From Shewanella zhangzhouensis (GTDB taxonomy: Bacteria > Pseudomonadota > Gammaproteobacteria > Enterobacterales > Shewanellaceae), in contig NZ_CP080414.1 of assembly GCF_019457615.1 (NCBI RefSeq), forward strand, positions 556,501 to 620,500: a DNA stretch of 64,000 bases, written 5' to 3'. Numbering within the stretch: the first letter of the stretch is position 1; each line of letters begins with the position of its first letter. Below the pieces are notes generated by a model. The model did no database searches. It was given only the letters and a program-made list of their open reading frames with translations, and was not told the origin of the DNA. This document shows, piece by piece, positions 18,101 to 27,322 of this stretch. The position numbers were made by a program, and so were the translations under genes.

Positions 18101-19731
18101 ATGTTACGTTGCGCCAGGCGAGTTTTAATGACTGGCTGCCCATCATTATGGGATTTGTGGACTCAAGCACTGCAGAGCCCGCATCTGACAGTGCCCAGAA
18201 AATCGCTTCAGATGGTGAAACCTCCCCAGAACCTCAGCCCAAGGGCTTCTTCCCGCGCCTGGAAGGCATTTATGCAGATATCGGCGAGCTGACGATATTC
18301 GGTCAGTCTCTTGCCGATGCGCTGATATTTGCCCGTCCGGAAGATGGACTGTGGCGCGTCAGCACAGATGCCAATGAGTTCAGCGGTGATATCGATCTCT
18401 TCCCCGATTGGCACAGTGGCGGCATTAAACTCAGGGCCAGCAAATTATATCTGTCTCCCGAGTTCACCGAGGCTGAGGCCGAAACCTCGGTGTTGGGGGA
18501 TGAGCAGTTCAGCAGTAATCTGCCGCCAATCGCGGTGGATGTGGATGACTTCCGGCTCTACGACCGGGCCCTTGGGCACCTGGTGCTACAGGGGTTGCCC
18601 GAGCCGGGCCGCTACAATTTTCAAACCCTGTCACTCTCATCCGGTGCGGCCACCTTGAAGGGGCAGGGCGGCTGGTTGATGGACGTCAACCAAACCCGCA
18701 TGGAGTTCAGCCTCAAGGCGGATAAGTTTGATGCCATGGCTCAGCAGTTGGGCATTACCCCGGGCATCAAGGATTCACCTTTGGATATCAGCGCCGAGCT
18801 TTTCTGGCAGGGGGCACCCCACGAATTTGACCTTGGCACTCTCAGCGGCGAGCTCAAGTTTGCACTCGGTAAAGGCAGCCTGACCGAAATCAGCGACAAG
18901 GGCGCGCGTATCTTTTCTCTCTTCAGCCTGGATTCGCTGCTGCGCAAGCTGTCGCTGGATTTCACGGATGTATTTGGCAAGGGGATGTTCTATAACAGTT
19001 TTGCCGGTACTCTGGAGCTGGATAATGGTGTGGTGAAAACCCGCGATACCGAGATGGACGCCATCGCCGGCAATATGAAGGTACGTGGCTATACCGACCT
19101 GACCACCCAGAGCCTGAACTACGATATTCGTTTTGTGCCCCAATTGGCCTCCAGTGTGCCAACCGTGGTGCTGCTCAGTACCAGCGCCTGGACCATGGGC
19201 CTCGGCGCCTTTGCCCTCACCAAAGTATTGGAACCCGTGATTGAGGTGATTTCGGAAATCCGCTTCCGCCTCTCCGGTACCATGACGGACCCGATGCTCG
19301 AAGAGCTTGAGCGTAAGAGCAAAGAGATAGAAATTCCTGAGTCGGTACTGCCAAGACCAAAAGAGGGTGGGGCACCAGCAACTTCAGCGGATGGCGCTGC
19401 GCCGGTCGTGCAAGGGGGCCCAGAGCCGACACCAGCTGCGCAGTCCGGGCCACAGCAACAAGCCCCTGAGCAGGCAAAGCCAGAATCCGTGCCTGAGTCG
19501 GCGCCCGTCAACTCTCCTGTGCCGGAGCAAACAGAAGAGCCGGAGCCCGAAATTCCTGAAACGCCCTTGACCGGCGAGCCTGAACCTTTGTCGCAGTTGC
19601 CCGGCGCATCCAAGCCGGTACAATTGAGCCATTATTTACGCCGTGGAGAACCGCATGCAGGTCAGTTTGCTGCAATGCCAGAGCAGCCGGGATGTGCAGG
19701 CCAATCTGGCCTTTATCGAATCGCAGCTTGA
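15187..19731 (+). CDS. yhdP: YhdP, AsmA-like outer-membrane lipid transport protein
   Basis: Very long inner-membrane-anchored protein of the AsmA/TamB family, which with TamB and YdbH supports phospholipid transfer to the outer membrane. It has an N-terminal transmembrane helix (about residues 11-36), DUF3971-type beta-strand repeats, and an AsmA-like C-terminal domain ending near residue 1385. At 1514 residues it is longer than E. coli YhdP (about 1266). The excess lies partly in an Ala/Ser/Glu-rich insert (about residues 891-965) and a Pro/Glu/Ala-rich tail (about 1386-1475). The open frame runs 77 nt into the next gene, an unusual overlap. Confidence 0.92.
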   Translation: MAAFWRPAALGRICGLTLATLLVLFALGVSLIRSLLPQLEQARDKVTDYLWENYRIEVKVSRLAAEWQAFGPSLTVENLILPPQEGLPLTLIIKRTDIKLDFWQTLISREPTVEHVAFEGVQIALDLDAMGGSGPQEPIPASNDAARVKESTRVIDWLSPLLLEQLQQFALTDATVQLKSKHHDFRPIYVGDMRWLNLDGRHRAEGYVYLDDRASVSERLSLQIDLKGDGSQPESIHGQLYLAARALDLGEWAARQPNPFNETEPLPLAGVVNFEAWADVADLSLMSALVQFSPSYVQWPGLENQQRFAVDGGSLVWQRHGRGWLFGSDQLALVSNDMPWPEASMAAMYDGVELKAELDALDLGSLSPLVPLIPGLTIDGLKTLLAMHPQGQLQNMRLHYKALQSTAQQDATHQLTVSAGVSGLGWLQVGHIPGLKQLDAKLFFDGELLWASLPAQTLEVDFGTQAFKAPLVFQTPGMELGFDVTENALLAPSVQLENPDLAVDAAMKMVFSQPTHLALSAGVEVRDAARAGYYFPRAAMGNELADYLEGAIIAGRTRDAAVVWNGALKDFPYRDSSGIFQAGFVMDEASYAFQPDWPAVTDLSLRALFENLRMDIWVDEGKLKAVNAAGAHVYIPKMSHETVLHVEAALATTGSAATAVLQSSPLKHSVGAVLDVVKVQGAVKGDLDLVIPLYHGGKPDIQGLVLFDDTPVYLDTPGVQLNRLKGELRFANDRIEAGGLSARLFGQPLSLDVFGADGANGYRVDTKLKSGWDLASLPPSLDNPLSDFYAGVLAWQGTLALTLPKTGGFDIKAEAESSLRNAELKLPPPFAKSVGVPMPLKLALQGNGDGLTLDVFLDNKGHFAGHILPSSGTMDSFLLTLADSLASPQSVGVSETIGDSENSTAPENPGAAEGAGDSTVTAAAGLTQAEPESTSAGDATQHAEPAATQSTSVAAVTSLAQSARSATGGHLDVTLRQASFNDWLPIIMGFVDSSTAEPASDSAQKIASDGETSPEPQPKGFFPRLEGIYADIGELTIFGQSLADALIFARPEDGLWRVSTDANEFSGDIDLFPDWHSGGIKLRASKLYLSPEFTEAEAETSVLGDEQFSSNLPPIAVDVDDFRLYDRALGHLVLQGLPEPGRYNFQTLSLSSGAATLKGQGGWLMDVNQTRMEFSLKADKFDAMAQQLGITPGIKDSPLDISAELFWQGAPHEFDLGTLSGELKFALGKGSLTEISDKGARIFSLFSLDSLLRKLSLDFTDVFGKGMFYNSFAGTLELDNGVVKTRDTEMDAIAGNMKVRGYTDLTTQSLNYDIRFVPQLASSVPTVVLLSTSAWTMGLGAFALTKVLEPVIEVISEIRFRLSGTMTDPMLEELERKSKEIEIPESVLPRPKEGGAPATSADGAAPVVQGGPEPTPAAQSGPQQQAPEQAKPESVPESAPVNSPVPEQTEEPEPEIPETPLTGEPEPLSQLPGASKPVQLSHYLRRGEPHAGQFAAMPEQPGCAGQSGLYRIAA

Positions 19732-20497
19732 GCGGCTGCCAAGAGTGCCCGGTGAGCCCCAATTGGTGGTGCTGCCCGAGTGCTGTTTGCTGTTTGGTGG
19801 TCATGAGAGTGAACAGCTCGCCTGGTCCGGCGAAGATGAGCCACTGAAACAGGCGCTGGCGACACTGGCGGCCCGCTTTGGAGTATTTCTGGTGGCGGGC
19901 ACTATCCCCGCCCGCAGTGGCGATGGCCGGGTTTATAGCCGATGCTATGTATTCGATGACGCCGGCACTGTGCTGGGGCACTATGAAAAAATCCACCTGT
20001 TCGATGTGGATGTGGCCGATGGCACCAAAACCTACCGCGAGAGTGACACCTTTTGCCCCGGTGAGAACCTGGTGGTGGTGGACACCCCCTTCGGTAAACT
20101 GGGTCTCGCCATTTGTTACGATGTACGCTTCCCCGACATGTTCCGTGCATTGAGACTGGCGGGCGCCGAGATAATCGCACTGCCGGCAGCCTTTACCAGG
20201 GTGACAGGGGAAGCGCACTGGGAAATACTGCTCAAGGCCCGTGCCATAGAGAGCCAGTGCTTTGTACTTGGCGCCGCCCAGTGGGGCGCCCACAATACCG
20301 GCAGCCGTGAAACCTGGGGCCAGAGTATGCTGATTGACCCCTGGGGGCGCACCCTCGCCGAGCTTGCTGAGGGCACAGGTTGGGTGCAGGCGAGGCTCGA
20401 CAGGGATGAGTTGGCCAGGGTACGTGCCGCCATGCCGGTGGCCAGCCATAATCGTTTTGCAGCCCCCGAGCTGCTGCCCGCGAAAGCCGGTAAATAA
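19655..20497 (+). CDS. Carbon-nitrogen hydrolase (nitrilase superfamily, Nit1/YbeM-like)
   Basis: 280-residue cytoplasmic amidase. The nitrilase Glu-Lys-Cys triad is visible: Glu in VVLPECCLLF (about residue 42), Lys in YEKIHLFD (about 112) and Cys in LAICYDVRFPD (about 153). HLFDVDVADG plus CYDVRFPD resembles deaminated glutathione amidase and omega-amidase relatives, so repair of deaminated glutathione is a reasonable but unproven role. The ATG at 19655 follows GGAGA and is preferred to the GTG at 19643. The 5' end overlaps yhdP by 77 nt. tldD follows after 33 nt. Confidence 0.88.
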   Translation: MQVSLLQCQSSRDVQANLAFIESQLERLPRVPGEPQLVVLPECCLLFGGHESEQLAWSGEDEPLKQALATLAARFGVFLVAGTIPARSGDGRVYSRCYVFDDAGTVLGHYEKIHLFDVDVADGTKTYRESDTFCPGENLVVVDTPFGKLGLAICYDVRFPDMFRALRLAGAEIIALPAAFTRVTGEAHWEILLKARAIESQCFVLGAAQWGAHNTGSRETWGQSMLIDPWGRTLAELAEGTGWVQARLDRDELARVRAAMPVASHNRFAAPELLPAKAGK

Positions 20498-20530
20498 CTA
20501 CAGAATTTTATTAGGGAAAAGAGAAACCAG

Positions 20531-21979
<1,449 letters not shown>

Positions 21980-22031
21980 GGCCCCGCCACTCAATCAGGC
22001 TGTACTGATTATTAAAGGCGAGACTATTTTT

Positions 22032-22058
22032 AAGGCGATCTGGGGATCGCCTTTTTGT
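22032..22058 (+). terminator. Intrinsic terminator after tldD
   Basis: Stem AAGGCGATC (22032-22040) pairs with GATCGCCTT (22045-22053) around TGGG and is followed by TTTG. It lies about 53 nt after the tldD stop and ends the yhdP-nitrilase-tldD transcript. Confidence 0.88.
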
Positions 22059-22104
22059 TGGGCGAATTCCGTCACCCAGTCTCTCGTTCACAGCATCTGG
22101 CAAC

Positions 22105-22116
22105 TGACCCAGGTCA
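22105..22116. promoter_or_regulatory. Short palindrome upstream of the cysteine-rich small gene
   Basis: TGACC and GGTCA flank a CA centre. It lies about 105 nt upstream of the small ORF at 22222, in the only space available for its promoter after the tldD terminator. It could be an operator. No regulator can be named and chance occurrence is possible. Confidence 0.25.
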
Positions 22117-22221
22117 ATTACCTCCGGGGAAAACTGCTCTAAGGTTGGCTCGCATCTCCAATCGGAGACACCTGAGCTTGCAGGAAATCCGGGCCAGGAA
22201 AACCAAAGCGAGGACATCGAA

Positions 22222-22395
22222 ATGAGTTGTTGTGGTGCGTGTGGCGGACAGGCTGAGCAGACTAAACCGGCAGATAAACCGGATACCAAGTTAAACAGCG
22301 GTGAGACAGCCAGGGGCGAGCCTGTGGATCCGGGGCTGGCGGCCCTGAGTGAGGCGCCGAAAGTCCAAAACGCTGTGCAGGCTTATCGCCCCTGA
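22222..22395 (+). CDS. Small cysteine-rich protein, 57 aa, CCGxCGG motif
   Basis: Starts MSCCGACGG, so three cysteines and four glycines fall in the first ten residues. It continues with a polar, Lys/Asp/Pro-rich, probably disordered segment. The gene is bounded by two strong terminators (22032 and 22420), so it is a separate transcription unit. The start is set by the only ATG before the Cys cluster, preceded by GAGGACATCGA. No transmembrane segment or signal peptide is present. The Cys cluster could bind a metal or cluster, or be a modification site; I do not recognise a characterised family. Confidence 0.65.
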   Translation: MSCCGACGGQAEQTKPADKPDTKLNSGETARGEPVDPGLAALSEAPKVQNAVQAYRP

Positions 22396-22419
22396 AAGGT
22401 GTCGGGCATCAGCCACCTG

Positions 22420-22452
22420 AAAAAAAGCCTGTCCAGTGGACAGGCTTTTTTT
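22420..22452. terminator. Bidirectional terminator between the small Cys-rich gene and curA
   Basis: A 15-bp perfect stem (22420-22434 and 22438-22452, loop AGT) has an A-run on the left and a T-run on the right, so it works on both strands. It serves the plus-strand small gene and the minus-strand curA. Confidence 0.9.
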
Positions 22453-22482
22453 CATCGATGATTCTTCCGGATTACTCAGCTC

Positions 22483-22527
22483 TTAAAGCTTGGCTCTGGA
22501 CTTCTTCGCTGCGGCCTTGGGGGCTTA
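22483..22527 (-). other. Lys/Ala-rich coding remnant after curA
   Basis: Downstream of the curA stop, in the same frame and after further stops, 13 open codons read APKAAAKKSRAKL before a TAA. The composition is like a histone H1-type or topoisomerase tail. It may be the residue of a lost gene or chance. No start codon is associated with it. Confidence 0.25.
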
Positions 22528-22548
22528 GCGCCGGAGTCAGGCAAACAT

Positions 22549-23583
22549 TTAGAGAGGCTGATTCACCTGAATGACCAGCTTGCCGAAGTTTTTGCCCTCC
22601 AGAAGGCCAATCAGTTGCTCGGGGGCGTTTTCCAGACCCTGCTCAATTTGCTCACGGTACTGGATTTTACCCTCGGCCAGCCACTGGCTCATATCCTGCT
22701 CAAACTCTCCGTAACGGTGGCCATAATCATCAAAAATGATAAAGCCCTGCACCTTAATGCGCTTGGTCAAAATCAGCCCCATCAGCAGCGACAGTCTGTC
22801 CGGTCCGGCGGGCAGCCCGGTGGCGTTATACTGGGAAATCAGGCCGCACACCGGAATACGGGCGCTGGTGTTCAAAAGCGGGATGACGGCATCGAACACG
22901 GCGCCGCCGACGTTTTCAAAGTACACGTCGATGCCGTCGGGGCAGGCGGCGGCCAGTTCGGCGGCAAAGTTGGCTGACTTGTGGTCGATACAGGCATCAA
23001 AGCCAAGCACTTCAACCGCATGGCGACACTTGTCGGCGCCGCCGGCAATACCCACCACCCGCGCGCCCTTAAGCTTACCAATTTGGCCCACGGTAGCACC
23101 AACAGGCCCGGTGGCAGCGGCCACCACTATGGTTTCACCGGCTTTGGGCGCGCCAATGTCGAGCAGGCCCATATAGGCGGTAAAGCCCGGCATGCCCATC
23201 ACGCCGAGGGCGTAGGAAGGGTGGCTTGGATTGGCCCCCAGTTTCAGCAGGCCTTCGGCGCCGGACACGGCATAGCTTTGCCAGCCCACGTTGTAGGCGA
23301 GTACCCACTCACCCACGGCAAAGTCAGGATGGTTGGACACTTCCACCTGGCAGACGGTGCCGCCAATCATCACTTCGCCCAAGGCTACAGGTTCGGCATA
23401 AGACTTGGCATCGCTCATGCGGCCGCGCATATAGGGGTCGAGTGACAGGTAGATGGTGCGCAGCAGCACTTCACCCTGCCTGGGTTCGGGTTTGGCCAGG
23501 GTTTCCAGGCGGAAGTTGTCGCTGGTGGGGGCGCCAACGGGGCGTGAGGCCAACACGATGCGGCGGTTGATGGAATCAGTCAT
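22549..23583 (-). CDS. curA: NADPH-dependent oxidoreductase, CurA/YncB-like (MDR superfamily)
   Basis: 344-residue zinc-free medium-chain dehydrogenase/reductase that reduces alpha,beta-unsaturated carbonyls with NADPH; E. coli CurA reduces curcumin. It has the family N-terminus (RPVGAPTSDNFRLE), the substrate loop LSLDPYMRGRMSD near residue 50, and the nucleotide motif AAATGPVGATVGQIGKLKGARVVG near residues 155-178. The promoter region contains a 20-bp operator identical to one upstream of the neighbouring tetR gene, predicting control by that repressor, probably in response to electrophiles. Confidence 0.93.
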   Translation of the reverse strand: MTDSINRRIVLASRPVGAPTSDNFRLETLAKPEPRQGEVLLRTIYLSLDPYMRGRMSDAKSYAEPVALGEVMIGGTVCQVEVSNHPDFAVGEWVLAYNVGWQSYAVSGAEGLLKLGANPSHPSYALGVMGMPGFTAYMGLLDIGAPKAGETIVVAAATGPVGATVGQIGKLKGARVVGIAGGADKCRHAVEVLGFDACIDHKSANFAAELAAACPDGIDVYFENVGGAVFDAVIPLLNTSARIPVCGLISQYNATGLPAGPDRLSLLMGLILTKRIKVQGFIIFDDYGHRYGEFEQDMSQWLAEGKIQYREQIEQGLENAPEQLIGLLEGKNFGKLVIQVNQPL

Positions 23584-23601
23584 AACTCTGTCCTTTGTTT
23601 A

Positions 23602-23621
23602 AATTAGACCAGTCGTCTAGT
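23602..23621. promoter_or_regulatory. TetR-type operator upstream of curA
   Basis: A 20-bp sequence identical to 24302-24321. Its core TAGAC-N5-GTCTA is an inverted repeat. It sits 18 nt upstream of the curA start codon. The core resembles published NemR/AcuR-class operators (TAGACC-type half-sites), consistent with repression by the adjacent TetR protein. Confidence 0.85.
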
Positions 23622-23630
23622 GTTCGTTTC

Positions 23631-23655
23631 AAAAAATCCGCTATCGAAATAGCGG
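23631..23655 (-). terminator. Terminator of the tetR gene
   Basis: Read on the minus strand, a 7-bp stem (CCGCTAT/ATAGCGG, loop TTCG) is followed by A and six T. It lies between tetR and curA, so curA is transcribed mainly from its own operator-controlled promoter. Confidence 0.75.
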
Positions 23656-23692
23656 CTTGGATTTGGGGCTATTCTCGTGTTTGGCTTCCGGC

Positions 23693-24283
<591 letters not shown>

Positions 24284-24301
24284 GGCGGCGATAATATCGA
24301 C

Positions 24302-24321
24302 AATTAGACCAGTCGTCTAGT
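24302..24321. promoter_or_regulatory. TetR-type operator upstream of the tetR gene
   Basis: Exact copy of the 20-bp site at 23602, ending 18 nt upstream of the tetR start codon and in the same relative position as in front of curA. This is the evidence for autoregulation. Confidence 0.85.
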
Positions 24322-24587
24322 ATTTTTTTTGCTTGGTGATCGTACGGTCATTTGGGGTTGTTCCCCAGGCTTTGCTCTCGCGCTGCGTGTTCAGTTTGGC
24401 TCAAAGTGAAATCGAGTGGGAATGGCGGCTTCTGAACGCGGTGAAAGTGAAATTAGTTGCGTTTTTTATCAAGCGTATGAAATGAAACGTGGAAGTATTA
24501 TCAGGCGTTAGGGAAAATCTGTGTTAGTTTCCCGATGAATATGTAAGCTTGTATCGAGAAACTTGTTCACCCGAATATGGAACTGAT
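24322..24587. other. AT-rich intergenic region before the lipoprotein gene
   Basis: Presumably holds the divergent promoters for tetR and the lipoprotein gene. Base composition shifts towards A/T from about 24400. Apart from the operator at its left edge, no convincing hairpin, RNA gene or ORF is visible. Confidence 0.4.
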
Positions 24588-25196
24588 ATGAAACGGATTT
24601 TAACAGTATTACTTCTTTTGAGTTTTTCAGGCTGCGCCAGTATCCCGCTCAGCACTATGATTGAGTTGAGCTCATTTGATGAAAACGCGTTTTTAGAGCT
24701 GGAACCCGAAGACTTGAGTGTGAAAGTTCACGTCGATAAGCCAGTCGAGCTTGATAAAGATAATATTGAGATGGCTGTAACCATCACAACGCACAAAGGC
24801 GACTTAAAATTTTATTTCCCAATTGGGTTAATTTCTCAGAAAGACATTCCGAAGGACGATGCCTGGTTCAGTTCAGTACCGGAACGCACTGAATATCAAT
24901 TTGAACTTACAATTGAGGCTGTCGATACTTTCAGGCAATTTCAGTCAAACATGAGTGCAGAGAAGCCAGAAAGCTACGGCCTCGATGTAAGATTGTCGAT
25001 GATAAGGCCGGAGCAAGAAATAACAGAAGTAATAGCATCGGTTTTTATTAAGTTGAATCGCGAAAGTGACTATTTGACGTTATTTGATCGGGTGTCGCTC
25101 TCTCCCAAAGTAATGCGATATGAGAAAACACAAATGGCAGGCGCTTGCGAATTCTCTAAATGGGACAAGAGATGTTGGCGTGGCCGTCATGAATAA
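24588..25196 (+). CDS. Putative lipoprotein of unknown function
   Basis: 202 residues starting MKRILTVLLLLSFSGCASIP, a lipoprotein signal with lipobox FSGC and Cys16 as the lipid site. Ala at +2 suggests the outer membrane. The ATG at 24588 gives the canonical signal; an upstream frame from 24549 is rejected. The mature part is acidic and beta-strand-rich (VKVHVDKPVELDKDNIEMAVTI) with no known catalytic motif. Lower GC and codon use differ from neighbours, suggesting acquisition by transfer. The last 25 residues are Cys/Trp/Arg-rich, unlike the rest, and overlap the next ORF, so the 3' end may be rearranged. Confidence 0.7.
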   Translation: MKRILTVLLLLSFSGCASIPLSTMIELSSFDENAFLELEPEDLSVKVHVDKPVELDKDNIEMAVTITTHKGDLKFYFPIGLISQKDIPKDDAWFSSVPERTEYQFELTIEAVDTFRQFQSNMSAEKPESYGLDVRLSMIRPEQEITEVIASVFIKLNRESDYLTLFDRVSLSPKVMRYEKTQMAGACEFSKWDKRCWRGRHE

Positions 25197-25491
25197 CAAC
25201 ACCCTGGTACTGAGTGTTCAAAGAGCCTTGCTTGGCGCAGTGCCTCCGACTCTAAGATTTATCTATGCGCACATTGAAAGCCAGACGCTCTTTTTTCATG
25301 CAGTGTTTACGGATGATGCCCCCGAAGATCATCTGGAATGCGTCAATGTGGCACTGACTGAAGTGATAGCGACTTTGCCGCCTGCTATTCAACTGTGTGA
25401 ACTCATCGAACGGAATAGCTCAGCCCCTTGGCGAATGGGTAATGCTGAGGGGTTATTGTTTTTACGATATGGCGAAAGTGAAACGGCTTAG
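25120..25491 (+). CDS. Small hypothetical protein with RALLG-x-VPPTLRF motif
   Basis: Up to 123 residues, or 100 if it starts at the ATG at 25189. The core LSVQRALLGAVPPTLRFIYA followed by an acidic segment (DDAPEDHLECVNVALTEVIA) resembles, from memory, small cytoplasmic proteins found as orphan immunity-like genes near polymorphic toxins. The resemblance is unverified and no toxin is visible here. Using the upstream start overlaps the lipoprotein gene by 77 nt in another frame. No clear ribosome site supports either start. It has no signal peptide or membrane segment. Confidence 0.55.
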   Translation: MRKHKWQALANSLNGTRDVGVAVMNNNTLVLSVQRALLGAVPPTLRFIYAHIESQTLFFHAVFTDDAPEDHLECVNVALTEVIATLPPAIQLCELIERNSSAPWRMGNAEGLLFLRYGESETA

Positions 25492-25597
25492 CAGACAGTT
25501 TTATTCAGCTCGCCGCAAGATTTTTGCAGCTGCTTACCCTGAAAGCTGCCCCCCCAGTCCTTTAGACATCATGCTTGCACGTGCTGCCAAGGTTTAA
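25469..25597 (+). CDS. Very small basic ORF, 42 aa
   Basis: MAKVKRLSRQFYSARRKIF followed by AAAYPESCPPSPLDIMLARAAKV. The strongly basic N-terminal helix and the PESCPPSP turn look protein-like rather than random. It overlaps the end of the preceding ORF by 23 nt in another frame. There is no good ribosome site, so translation would depend on coupling. I do not recognise the family. It could be the C-terminal remnant of a larger gene. Confidence 0.4.
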   Translation: MAKVKRLSRQFYSARRKIFAAAYPESCPPSPLDIMLARAAKV

Positions 25598-25816
25598 ACA
25601 TTCACCAAAAAAGATTAGGATCCGGGGACTTACCATGGCTTATTGGCGGCCTTTTCGGCCTGGCGACTGAGTCTTTGCGGCGCAGGGTATTGGGCTGCTG
25701 AACTGAGATGGCAAACGTGATGTGGATGTCATGGCGCTCAACTGCCCGTTGGTGAGTCAGAGAATGGAATGCTATCATCCGCCACTGGAATTAGAGTTAA
25801 TGCTCTAGAGGTGTCA

Positions 25817-27322
25817 ATGAAACCTATCACCACACTGGTTTGTCTGCCAAAAATGGTGTGTTCGTCCCGTCAGCGGGCAAGGCGTACGCTTGTTGCGCAA
25901 AAAGGCCGCATCACTAAATCAGCTCTGTTTGCGGCCGTGCTTGCGTCTTGCGTCGGCATGTCTGTGATAGCCACAGCTGCCCATGCCCAGAGTTTTGATG
26001 AGGCCTGGCAGCAGCTGCAACAGGTTAGCGATAAACTGGCGGCCTCCAGCGCCAAGGTCGACCGGGCCCGCGCCGAGCGTGATGCCGGTGAAGACATGAA
26101 CCTGCCGGAGCTGTCGCTCAATGGCAGCTATACCCGCCTCGAAAAGCCGCTGGAGATGGATCTTCGGGATCTTAATCCCATGGCCTCACTCGACCCCGCA
26201 AGTCTGCCGCCCGCCCTGGGCGCGGCCCTTGGCAGTATTCCCGGCGAACTTTTTATTACTCCTTTCACCGAGCAGGATATTTTCCGTGCCAGCCTGTCGG
26301 CCATGTGGCCCATCTACACGGGTGGGCGCATCAGTGCGGCCCAGGGCATACACGAGGCCCTGCTTGCTGAAGAAGAGCAGCAGCGTGAGCTCACCCGCCG
26401 TGAGCTGTTTACCACCCTGGTGGACAGGTACTACGGGGTGATGGTGGCGGCAGAGCTGGCCCGTACCCAGGACAAGTTGGTGGCGTCGCTGGAAAAACAC
26501 GTCGACCATGCCCGCAAGCTTGAGGCCCAGGGACAAATCGCCAAAGTCGAGCGCCTGAACGCCGAAGTGGCCCTGGATAACGCCAGGGTGCAGGCATCCA
26601 GCAGTCGCCGCCAGTATGAGATGACCAATATCGCCCTGAAAAGCCTGCTGAAAAAAGCCGATACCCCCTCGTCAGGGCTTTTTATTGCGCCGAGCGAACC
26701 TTCGCTGCCGCGCCTTGCAGAGCTGACCCAAAAATCCCATCCGGCGCTTAAGTTGCTGGATGCCAAGGAAACCCAGGCCAGCGGCCTGATTGAGGTCGAG
26801 CGCGGCGCCTACAAGCCCACAGTATTCCTTTACGGCAACTACACCCTGTACGAGGACGATAGTCTGTTCGCGAAAATGGAGCCGGACTGGATGCTGGGAG
26901 TGGGCTTTAAGATGCCGCTGCTCTCCCGCGACGGTCGCAGTGGCAAGGTCGAAGCCGCCCACAGCGCACTGCTGCAGGCCCGCCACACCAAGGCGCAAAC
27001 CCGGGAAGACTTGAGTCTGTTACTGGAGCAAAGCTTTCGTCAGCTTAAGCAGGCCGAAGAAGAATATCGTGCCCTCGACAGCTCGCGGGCGCTGGCGATG
27101 GAAAACCTGCGGCTTAGGGAGCTTGCCTTTAATCAGGGCATGTCCACCTCTATCGAGCGGGTGGACGCCGAACTGAAACTCACCGCCGTGGATACCCAGC
27201 AGCTGGGTGCCAAGTTTCGTTATGTGCAGGCCTATGCGCGCCTGATGGCCATCTCAGGCCAGTTGGATGAATTTATCGGTCAGGCCCAGCGAGTGTCGGC
27301 CACCATGGGAGAAAAACAATGA
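25817..27322 (+). CDS. TolC-family outer membrane efflux protein
   Basis: 501-residue outer membrane factor for a tripartite exporter. The ATG at 25817 follows AGAGGTG and is preferred to 25769. A long basic N-region precedes the signal hydrophobic core and an AHAQS cleavage site near residue 58. The mature protein shows the duplicated OEP alpha-helical repeats (residues about 60-260 and 290-490) with GSYTRLEKP and LYGNYTLYEDD strand segments. The stop overlaps the HlyD start (ATGA). Long Ala/Gln/Arg-rich helices fit the periplasmic tunnel. Confidence 0.88.
   Translation: MKPITTLVCLPKMVCSSRQRARRTLVAQKGRITKSALFAAVLASCVGMSVIATAAHAQSFDEAWQQLQQVSDKLAASSAKVDRARAERDAGEDMNLPELSLNGSYTRLEKPLEMDLRDLNPMASLDPASLPPALGAALGSIPGELFITPFTEQDIFRASLSAMWPIYTGGRISAAQGIHEALLAEEEQQRELTRRELFTTLVDRYYGVMVAAELARTQDKLVASLEKHVDHARKLEAQGQIAKVERLNAEVALDNARVQASSSRRQYEMTNIALKSLLKKADTPSSGLFIAPSEPSLPRLAELTQKSHPALKLLDAKETQASGLIEVERGAYKPTVFLYGNYTLYEDDSLFAKMEPDWMLGVGFKMPLLSRDGRSGKVEAAHSALLQARHTKAQTREDLSLLLEQSFRQLKQAEEEYRALDSSRALAMENLRLRELAFNQGMSTSIERVDAELKLTAVDTQQLGAKFRYVQAYARLMAISGQLDEFIGQAQRVSATMGEKQ

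Noticed and set aside
22130..22160. MerR/CueR-type operator (ACCT...AGGT) near 22130
   Set aside because: The halves are separated by 18 nt, too far for a CueR site.
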